Shown: piece by piece, positions 57,854 to 64,000 of the stretch
How positions within the stretch are numbered: the first letter of the stretch is position 1
Layout: each line of letters begins with the position of its first letter
NCBI RefSeq assembly: GCF_963676325.1
Contig: NZ_OY781099.1
Location: forward strand, 2,294,001 to 2,358,000
Direction of reading: 5' to 3'
Origin: an uncultured Bacteroides sp.
GTDB lineage: Bacteria > Bacteroidota > Bacteroidia > Bacteroidales > Bacteroidaceae
Length of the DNA: 64,000 nt
Position numbers and translations under genes: made by a program
Notes under the pieces: model-generated
The model's input: the letters and a program-made list of their open reading frames with translations, nothing else
What the model was told of the DNA's origin: nothing
The model's database searches: none

Positions 57854-59008
57854 TTACAGTTTCTTTATACCAATACCCGGAAGGTCGTTCAGGGTAATTT
57901 TCCCTTTTACTACTTCCATGCCCTTAAATAAATCGTTTGAGATAAGCAGGTTACCATCAAGATCGGCAAAATCTACCGCCGGAGAGAATTGGGCAGCAGC
58001 CGAAACAGCACAAGAGGTTTCGGTCATACATCCCACCATGATCTTCATGCCAAGCGCTTTTCCTAATGTAACCATTTTCCACGCTTCGCGCATTCCGGTA
58101 CATTTCATCAGTTTGATATTGATTCCGGTGAAAGCACCTTTCAGTTTTGGAACGTCGCTTAATCGCTGAAGAGATTCATCGGCAAAGATAGGAAGCGGAC
58201 TTTGCTGGGTTACCCATGCTATATCATCGAGCTGAGTTTTTGGCATTGGCTGTTCTACCATAACAATGCCCTGCTCTTTGAGCCACAGAATCATGTCGAG
58301 CGCCTGATGTTTATCTTTCCATCCCTGGTTGGCATCAACAGAAATTGGCAGCTGACTTACTGAACGGATTGCATTAATTATCTCTTTATCGTTCTCACGT
58401 CCCAGTTTCACTTTCAGGATATTGAACTGGCTGGCCACTTCCAGTGTTTTCTGTTTTACTACTTCTGCCGTATCAATACCAATTGTATAAGTTGTAGAAG
58501 GAGCTTTTGCCTTATCAAGTCCCCAGATTTTGTGCCAAGGTGCATCGAGCAATTTACCTACCAAATCATGCAAAGCAATATCTACCGAAGCTTTTGCAGC
58601 AGTGTTTCCGGGCATGATGCCATCAACATACGCCAAAATATCTTCCAACTGGAAAGGATCGCTGAATTGTTGCAGATTTACCTTCTTAAGGAAAGCCATA
58701 ACAGACTCTACCGATTCTCCCAAATAAGGAGGCATGGAAGCTTCACCGTAACCCGTTACTCCATCATACTCAATCTCTACCTGAACATCAGGAGTGGTAG
58801 TTCGGGAATAAGTTGCAACTGTAAAAACATGTTTCAGTTTTAAATCGTACGGACGAAAAGTTAGTTTCATTTTACCTGAATGAGTGTGTTTATTAATAGA
58901 GAAAAGAGAGTTAGATGATTCACCGGCCAATGCACCTTGCATGGCCAATCCGGAGCCAATGGCGGCGAAAGCGGCGTTTTTTAGAAATTGTCTTCTGTCC
59001 TGACCCAT
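57854..59008 (-). CDS. Dipeptide epimerase (L-Ala-D/L-Glu type), exported
   Basis: A 384-residue enolase-superfamily enzyme that epimerises dipeptides such as L-Ala-D-Glu from murein. A Tat-like signal (MGQDRRQFLKNAAFAAIGSG, with RRQFLK) is unusual because most homologues are cytoplasmic. The muconate-lactonizing-type barrel has Lys pair LKVKLGREND, metal ligands VDANQGW (Asp), VEQPMP (Glu) and FADESL (Asp), and the final Lys in INIKLMKCTG. It lies in an operon between the NlpC/P60 gene and the transglutaminase-like lipoprotein gene. Function follows from family and context. Confidence 0.9.
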   Translation of the reverse strand: MGQDRRQFLKNAAFAAIGSGLAMQGALAGESSNSLFSINKHTHSGKMKLTFRPYDLKLKHVFTVATYSRTTTPDVQVEIEYDGVTGYGEASMPPYLGESVESVMAFLKKVNLQQFSDPFQLEDILAYVDGIMPGNTAAKASVDIALHDLVGKLLDAPWHKIWGLDKAKAPSTTYTIGIDTAEVVKQKTLEVASQFNILKVKLGRENDKEIINAIRSVSQLPISVDANQGWKDKHQALDMILWLKEQGIVMVEQPMPKTQLDDIAWVTQQSPLPIFADESLQRLSDVPKLKGAFTGINIKLMKCTGMREAWKMVTLGKALGMKIMVGCMTETSCAVSAAAQFSPAVDFADLDGNLLISNDLFKGMEVVKGKITLNDLPGIGIKKL

Positions 59009-59020
59009 AAGTATTCTGTT

Positions 59021-60220
59021 TTATAATTGAGGTTGATAGAATGGATTTGTTTTTACTGTGCTAATACCTGCGTTTCCCACATTGCCTATAATGCGGCCGG
59101 CACCAACTAATCGGTTAAGATTATACTGGTCGTATTCTTTATCTTCGGGATTAAAACTGCTGATATGCACAAATCCCTGAGAATGGATAAATTTCTGATG
59201 GCCCATATATATAGCCACATGGATAATTCTTTCGCTCAGTTCGGGAGTTGCTTTTCTTCCGAAAAACAATAAATCGCCCGGTTTCAGATTATCAAATCCA
59301 TTGCTTATATCTATTTTTTCACCAACACCGGCTATCTGAGAAGCATCCCGAGGCAAGATAACTCCGTTGAGAAACATCACCGTTCTTACAAATCCGCTAC
59401 AGTCGAGACCTTTGGCGGACATTCCTCCCCAAAGATACGGAACTCCCATCAGCGTTTTACCTGTACGGATCAAATTCTCTGCATTTAAAGATGTGCCATC
59501 TACCCACTTACTTTCAGGAGTTCCCTCTTTTTGAAGCAAATAAGCCTTTCTTCCATCAGGATAAGAGACTTTGTAGAAATCACCTTCTACCCCATCCCAC
59601 TTCAGCATATCACCGCTAACAATGTCGGATACCGTCTGAGAATTTGCATCGGGTTTCTCATAAGTAAATCCATAATGCGAAGTTACAACGATCTTATCAG
59701 CCTTACTCCAGGCATTGAATTCCGCTTTATTCATAGGATAAATGCTTGAAGAATTGACCCATGATATATAATTATCAGGTGTCTGCACTCTGAACCATTC
59801 ATCTTCCTGAAGAATCCTCACCGGAGTGCCTAGTAATGCCTGAGTCATCATTTCACTTGCAAAACTTACCTTCCTACGGATATTAGCTACAGATAAATTG
59901 ACCACACCGTATATATTACCTTTAAGCGAGCTATCGGGAAGCAAGCGGAAGTTATCTACTATTTTATATTTTTTCTCACGCAAGGAAGAAATCAGTTCGG
60001 CTTTAGCTTCGGGAACAGTGGTTATGCCATTCAAGGTGATGGTCTTTCTCTTCTTTTTTATCTCCAACTCAAACACAGCGACTTTTTTATCGGGAGCATA
60101 CCTTTGTTCCACACTCTCAGCCATCTTCTTAATCTTTTTAGGAAGAGCTTTTGCAGAAACAAAATTGCATAATAGAACTCCACTGAATAATACGAGAAAC
60201 AGAAGGATACGTTTTTTCAT
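59021..60220 (-). CDS. NlpC/P60 (C40) peptidase with SH3-like domains
   Basis: A 399-residue exported hydrolase (MKKRILLFLVLFSGVLLCNF signal) likely to cut gamma-D-Glu-diaminopimelate bonds in murein peptides. Two bacterial SH3-like regions precede the catalytic domain. The catalytic Cys is in GLDCSGFVRTV near 273 and His in IIHVAIYMG near 333, with the third residue His in FIHSQGFVHIS near 345. GVPYLWGGMSAKG and NGFDNLKPGDLLFFG are typical of the YkfC-like group that partners with dipeptide epimerases. It leads the operon with the two genes downstream (12-base and 1-base gaps). Confidence 0.93.
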   Translation of the reverse strand: MKKRILLFLVLFSGVLLCNFVSAKALPKKIKKMAESVEQRYAPDKKVAVFELEIKKKRKTITLNGITTVPEAKAELISSLREKKYKIVDNFRLLPDSSLKGNIYGVVNLSVANIRRKVSFASEMMTQALLGTPVRILQEDEWFRVQTPDNYISWVNSSSIYPMNKAEFNAWSKADKIVVTSHYGFTYEKPDANSQTVSDIVSGDMLKWDGVEGDFYKVSYPDGRKAYLLQKEGTPESKWVDGTSLNAENLIRTGKTLMGVPYLWGGMSAKGLDCSGFVRTVMFLNGVILPRDASQIAGVGEKIDISNGFDNLKPGDLLFFGRKATPELSERIIHVAIYMGHQKFIHSQGFVHISSFNPEDKEYDQYNLNRLVGAGRIIGNVGNAGISTVKTNPFYQPQL

Positions 60221-60252
60221 TTTGATAAGTCTTTATGATTATCTTGTATACA

Positions 60253-60260
60253 CAAAGGTA
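60253..60260 (-). promoter_or_regulatory. -7 promoter element for the murein-peptide operon
   Basis: Minus-strand TACCTTTG matches TAnnTTTG, 33 bases before the ATG at 60220. Confidence 0.55.
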
Positions 60261-60375
60261 TCATTTCTTTCATCAACAGATACATTTTATTAGATTTTTT
60301 AAGAATTCATTTCTCATTCATGCAGAAACACTGAATTTCATAATCAGTATGATTCTAATTTTCCTCTTTGAATAT

Positions 60376-60476
60376 CTATTTTATTGAGCAATGGTTGAAA
60401 TTTATTGCCCAATGAACTGCTATTTATAGGAGTTTGGTTTTAAATTATTGGCCAATAAATAACCATTGAATAAAGA
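60376..60476. repeat. AATGGTT/TTATTG iterated inverted-repeat array
   Basis: Outer arms CAATGGTTGAAATTTATTG (60389-60407) and CAATAAATAACCATTG (60453-60468) pair with a 3-base gap. Inside is a perfect palindrome TTATTGGCCAATAA (60445-60458) and a related TTATTGCCCAATGA. The design is similar to the arrays at 3411, 14698 and 48921 but the sequence is different. Confidence 0.5.
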
Positions 60477-60828
60477 GTAAAACAACTATACACATTCTTC
60501 ACTCCAATTATCATCTCCATTCAGCTCTGATTTAATAAATATCCGCATAAACAAAAGCTAATCAGATAGTTATCCAGCAATTTTATTTCAAACAATTTTA
60601 TTCTCAAAAAACAGATTTATAAAGGTTGTTTTTGAGGGGGTAACAGGGTGTCTCCTTCTGAAACGCCGTGATAGCCGCGGTGCTAAATTTTAGCACGGGA
60701 CATATAAAAGAAGTTTTATTCAGAGTTTGTCACCACCATTTCAAAAATACGTACAACAGACAAATCTGTTTTAAAGGCATAGATATTAAAAAGCAGGCAG
60801 AAATGGCTGTTCTTCCAATTATTTTCAC
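60477..60828. other. Gene-free stretch before rnpB
   Basis: No supported gene. A perfect 8-bp hairpin GTGCTAAA-T-TTTAGCAC (60680-60696) stands out in a GC-richer patch (CCGTGATAGCCGCGG). Confidence 0.4.
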
Positions 60829-60836
60829 TAATTTTG
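60829..60836 (+). promoter_or_regulatory. -7 promoter element for rnpB
   Basis: TAATTTTG matches TAnnTTTG, ending about 7 bases before the predicted RNA start. Confidence 0.55.
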
Positions 60837-60843
60837 CATAAAG

Positions 60844-61212
60844 AAAAGCAGTCGACCGGTTTGTCGCGCGCACAATTTGTGCGGGAGGAAAGTCCGGGCA
60901 ACGCAGAGCGTCCTACTTCCTAACAGAAAGCTATTCGTGAGGGTAGAGTAACGTAGAAGAAAATAACCGCCTCTCTTCGGAGGGGTAAGGGTGAGAAGGT
61001 GGGGTAAGAGCCTACCGGTTTCGTGGCGACACGAAAGCCGTACGTCTTAGGAGTTGTAAGGTCATGTAAACCGGCGTTATGAGGGTTGCTCGCCCCATGT
61101 CGGAGGGTAGACCGCTAGAGTTTAATGGTGACATTAAGCCCAGATAAATGACAGACACTTTGTATGCTTGCATATAAAGAACAGAACTCGGCTTATAGGT
61201 TGACTGCTTTTT
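60844..61212 (+). ncRNA. rnpB: RNase P RNA, bacterial class A
   Basis: The catalytic RNA that matures tRNA 5' ends. The 5' arm AAAAGCAGTC pairs with the 3' arm GACTGCTTTT (P1). The universally conserved GAGGAAAGTCCGGGC lies near 60888, followed by CAACGCAGAGCGTCCTACTT. The P4-type partner ACAGAACTCGGCTTATAGGT lies near 61181. Length (about 365) and order are normal. A T run right after P1 acts as terminator. Confidence 0.95.
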
Positions 61213-61251
61213 TTCTTTTTTTATCCACTTCTGGTAACAACAATAAAAGCT

Positions 61252-62571
61252 ATGAATAAGAGAATAAAAATGCTTTTAAAATTTATTACTGACGACATCT
61301 GGCGGGTTTCAGAAGCGGAAGTAACTCATACCAAATTTTCCTTTTATAATATTATAAAGACATTTGCTTTAGCTATCCGACGTTTTAATACAGACCGCAT
61401 AACGGATAAAGCTTCTGCATTAACCTACAGCACTCTTCTATCTATTGTACCTCTTCTGGCTATTTTATTTGCCATAGCTCGTGGTTTTGGTTTTGACCAA
61501 ATGATGGAAGGACAAATAAAAAGCGGATTGGAAAGTCAGGAAGTTGCAACAAACGCCATCCTTGGCTTTGTGCAATCTTATTTGAAACAGACTAAAAGCG
61601 GAGTATTTGTAGGAGTTGGTCTGGTGCTTTTACTCTGGACAGTGGTTAACCTTACAGAAAAAATAGAACTTACTTTTAATAATATCTGGCAAGTAAAAAA
61701 GGCCCGCACAATCTATAGAAAAATAACAGATTACTTTTCTATGTTTCTGCTTTTACCCATTCTGATTGTTGTTTCAGGCGGACTCACAATCTTTATGAGC
61801 ACAATGATTAAGAGCATGGAAGGATTTGTTGTGCTGGCACCAATCTTGAAACTTCTGGTAAGAATGATTCCTTATGTACTTACCTGGTTTATGTTTACGG
61901 CACTTTATATTTTTATTCCAAATACGCATGTTAAGTTTAAGCATGCTCTTATTTCTGGAATCATTGTCGGAACGGCTTATCAGGCTTTCCAGTTTCTATA
62001 TATCAGCGGACAGGTTTCGGTAACAAAATACAATGCAATCTATGGTAGCTTCGCTGCTATCCCACTCTTTCTGTTATGGCTTCAAATATCATGGACCATC
62101 TGCCTGTTCGGAGCCGAACTTACTTATGCTTCACAAAATATAAAGAATTTCAGTTTTGAAAAAGACACTAAGAATATCAGCCGGCGTTACAGAGATTTTC
62201 TTTCTATTCTTATAATGTCTGTTATCTGCAAACGGTTTGCTAACGGTGAAACGCCATATACGGCTGAAGAAATATCCCTGGAACACAAAATTCCAATCAG
62301 GCTTACCAACCATGTCCTTGATTTGTTACAGGACATAAATCTGATTCATGAAGTTGTGACAGATGCTAAGAGTGACAACATATTGTATCTGCCATCAATG
62401 GATATTAATAAAATTAGTGCTGCATATCTTTTAGGTCGCATTGATACCAATGGTTCTGAAGACTTCAAAGTAGATAAAGAGGAAGCATTCAAAAACCACT
62501 GGCAAACATTAATTGAATCACGCGACTTATTAAAAAGTAAAGACAGTGGGATTTTACTAAAAGATCTGTAA
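61252..62571 (+). CDS. YihY/BrkB family inner-membrane protein
   Basis: 439 residues with six hydrophobic helices in the YihY (virulence factor BrkB) pattern. ADKASALTYSTLLSIVPLLA-type wording appears as ITDKASALTYSTLLSIVPLL. LLWTVVNLTEKIELTFNNIWQVKKART, YKFPNT-like YIFIPNTHVKFKHAL and YGSFAAIPLFLLWLQISW also fit the family. It was once named RNase BN in error, and its transport or structural role remains unsettled. A C-terminal extension of about 130 residues is winged-helix-like (TAEEISLEHKIPIRLTNHVL). It lies just after rnpB and ends 10 bases from the convergent outer-membrane gene. Confidence 0.9.
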   Translation: MNKRIKMLLKFITDDIWRVSEAEVTHTKFSFYNIIKTFALAIRRFNTDRITDKASALTYSTLLSIVPLLAILFAIARGFGFDQMMEGQIKSGLESQEVATNAILGFVQSYLKQTKSGVFVGVGLVLLLWTVVNLTEKIELTFNNIWQVKKARTIYRKITDYFSMFLLLPILIVVSGGLTIFMSTMIKSMEGFVVLAPILKLLVRMIPYVLTWFMFTALYIFIPNTHVKFKHALISGIIVGTAYQAFQFLYISGQVSVTKYNAIYGSFAAIPLFLLWLQISWTICLFGAELTYASQNIKNFSFEKDTKNISRRYRDFLSILIMSVICKRFANGETPYTAEEISLEHKIPIRLTNHVLDLLQDINLIHEVVTDAKSDNILYLPSMDINKISAAYLLGRIDTNGSEDFKVDKEEAFKNHWQTLIESRDLLKSKDSGILLKDL

Positions 62572-62581
62572 TAATCCTGTT

Positions 62582-63790
62582 TTAATATATTCTGGAACGA
62601 GGAGTACGCTCTGAAAATGTGAGATTCAGGAAGAAAGAGAGGCTTTGATTTTTCTCCAGTTTGGTATTTGCTCCGCATTGAGAATTATATTTAATGCCGA
62701 TAGAAAGAAGGTTTCCTGTCATAACCGGGATACCAACTCCAGTGCTTATATAATAGTTCAAAGGTTTCTGATCTTTAATTACCACATAGGAATTAGAGAT
62801 TCCTGCTCCCAACATATAATGCCAGGGATTTTTATATAGATCACCCGAAAGCAAATCAGCACCAATCTTCAACTCATGTTGATCTTTAAATGCCACAGAT
62901 ATATTAGATGATTTCAGTACCGACCATTGAGAAAGCTTATAATCAGCAGTTAATGTTAACTTCTTACTGTTTAACGCAACACCACCTCCAAAGTACTGAG
63001 GAAGGTATTGAGATTTAGGATTCAAATATTCCGTGATAGTTTCACTATTTGAAGAGTTAATAATAGTCTTTGTATTAGTAAGGCTCAACTGTTGTTTTAT
63101 ACCATATACGCCTCCTAATGTCATGTTCCATTTTTTGTTCAGTGCAGTATTGTATTGTAATCCAAAATCTACATAGAAAGCTTTTTTATAAGAAATTTCC
63201 TTGATGGTAGTGTTTCCTTGTACCTCAGATTGAGTTGTATTTCCCAATATATACGAAAGATTTGTTCCTAAAGAGAATTTTCTGCTAATCTTAAAAGCAT
63301 TGGAAAGATAGATTTTAGACAAACCTCCATTACCCTCAAATAAAGAAGAAATGGTACTTCCATCGGTTCCTTCAACGGGCTGGTCAATTGTTACCGCATA
63401 ACCCATACTACTTAACGGAGTTATTCCAGCAGCCGCATACCACGAAGGAAGAATACGACAACCCATTCCCAAATTGCGAACATTTCCAGTTAAAGAAGAT
63501 GTAGATATTCCTCTTGAATAATATTTCTCAAGTGATACATTAGCCCCCGCTTCATAAACAAATTTCGCACTATCCATAGCAGTCAAAGCAGAAGGATTCA
63601 ATCCATTCAGAAAATTATCAGAACGAAGAGCTATTCCTGCTCCACCCATACCAACATATTTCCCGGCTTCACCCATAGAAATATCTCCTATTCCAAACAT
63701 AGAGGCAGGAGAGTTTGTGCTGTTTTGTGCAGAAAGAGTCAAAAAAAGTGAGACAAAAAGAAAAAATAACAGTAGTCTTGACGTATTCAT
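62582..63790 (-). CDS. Outer-membrane beta-barrel protein, FadL/PorV-like
   Basis: A 402-residue exported protein (MNTSRLLLFFLFVSLFLTLS signal). The mature start NSPASMFGIGDISMGEAGKY and GMGGAGIALRSDNFLNGLNP-SAL is the hallmark of FadL/OmpP1-related and PorV-like barrels in Bacteroidetes. Regular amphipathic strands follow to the end (SLSFFLNLTFSERTPRSRIY). It is probably a hydrophobic-solute channel or envelope-assembly barrel. It lies 18 bases downstream of the DUF4270-like gene and is likely cotranscribed with it. Confidence 0.78.
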   Translation of the reverse strand: MNTSRLLLFFLFVSLFLTLSAQNSTNSPASMFGIGDISMGEAGKYVGMGGAGIALRSDNFLNGLNPSALTAMDSAKFVYEAGANVSLEKYYSRGISTSSLTGNVRNLGMGCRILPSWYAAAGITPLSSMGYAVTIDQPVEGTDGSTISSLFEGNGGLSKIYLSNAFKISRKFSLGTNLSYILGNTTQSEVQGNTTIKEISYKKAFYVDFGLQYNTALNKKWNMTLGGVYGIKQQLSLTNTKTIINSSNSETITEYLNPKSQYLPQYFGGGVALNSKKLTLTADYKLSQWSVLKSSNISVAFKDQHELKIGADLLSGDLYKNPWHYMLGAGISNSYVVIKDQKPLNYYISTGVGIPVMTGNLLSIGIKYNSQCGANTKLEKNQSLSFFLNLTFSERTPRSRIY

Positions 63791-63808
63791 AATATAATAT
63801 ATTCAATA

Positions 63809-64000
63809 TTAATTTGTTTTGTAAACCTTATACAGAATGGATAACTTCACCTGGCTTTGAGGATGTTTCATATCGCCAAACACCACACTCTGATAAGATG
63901 AATTTATCTTATCTTCAGGTATCACCAATTGCAGATTCTTCTTATTTACACCTATTGTACCCAGACTACTTTGCAAGAAGCTGGTTATATTAAATGAATA
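63809..64000 (-). CDS. DUF4270-like lipoprotein, C-terminal part only
   Basis: The last 63 codons of a gene entering from beyond base 64000. It reads YSFNITSFLQSSLG, KKNLQLVIPEDKINSSYQSV, VFGDMKHPQSQVKLSILYKV and YKTN, then TAA. The ending 'VFGD..HP...KL.I.Y..Y' is what I associate with DUF4270 surface lipoproteins of Bacteroidetes. Only the tail is visible, so the call is probable rather than firm. Confidence 0.6.
   Translation of the reverse strand, partial: YSFNITSFLQSSLGTIGVNKKNLQLVIPEDKINSSYQSVVFGDMKHPQSQVKLSILYKVYKTN

Overview
The window reads as a chromosomal segment of a Bacteroides-type (Bacteroidales) bacterium. Coding density is high and the DNA is AT-leaning. There are almost no Shine-Dalgarno leaders, and more than twenty genes carry a Bacteroides-style -7 element (TAnnTTTG) 15-50 bases before the start. 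The gene content fits: bifunctional fucokinase/GDP-fucose pyrophosphorylase (Fkp), gmd-fcl, a short primary sigma factor, LytTR signalling with a TonB-type outer-membrane protein, many lipoproteins, and RNase P RNA. I saw no plasmid, phage or CRISPR functions.

Layout. 1-9.1 kb: partial aldose epimerase, DUF1573 protein, a frameshifted MFS transporter followed by panB, HAD hydrolase, MATE exporter, a Crp/Fnr regulator next to hybrid cluster protein (hcp), and a Nim-like flavoprotein. 9.1-18.6 kb: acyl-CoA ligase, an AddA/AddB-like helicase-nuclease pair with a tRNA-like remnant between them, and a lipoprotein. 18.6-20.1 kb: a gene-poor 1.5 kb patch with degenerate 66-bp-spaced repeats, a 164-bp inverted-repeat element, an inverted decayed tRNA-Arg and an intact tRNA-Arg(TCT). 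20.1-23.6 kb: PL11 rhamnogalacturonan lyase, then an AT-rich stretch with very small peptide genes, one with a double-glycine leader. 23.6-26.5 kb: the AmmeMemoRadiSam pair (radical SAM enzyme facing a Memo-AMMECR1 fusion). 26.5-36.3 kb: OmpA protein, tandem small lipoproteins and secreted proteins of unknown role, and an asparaginase/Dcu transporter/porin operon. 36.3-44.4 kb: CDF metal exporter, PBP1A, the rSAM/lipoprotein two-gene system, gmd-fcl. 44.5-53.7 kb: response regulator/kinase/outer-membrane protein operon, fkp with a clostripain-like protease. 53.7-64 kb: rpoD, DegQ/HtrA protease, a murein-peptide operon (NlpC/P60, dipeptide epimerase, transglutaminase), rnpB, YihY/BrkB protein, and an outer-membrane protein below a DUF4270 lipoprotein cut by the window edge.

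Functional threads. Gmd-Fcl (de novo) and Fkp (salvage) both supply GDP-L-fucose for surface glycosylation. Asparaginase, Dcu antiporter and porin look like an asparagine uptake/aspartate-fumarate respiration unit. NlpC/P60, epimerase and transglutaminase fit murein peptide recycling. Crp/Fnr-Hcp fits nitrosative stress, with an inverted repeat just upstream of the hcp promoter.

The least explained content is (i) the rSAM/lipoprotein pair, (ii) AmmeMemoRadiSam, (iii) the double-glycine micropeptide locus, and (iv) a set of intergenic arrays of short self-complementary units. Two of these arrays are diverged 102-bp copies whose differences keep the base pairing. All calls are from reading the sequence; no database search was run.
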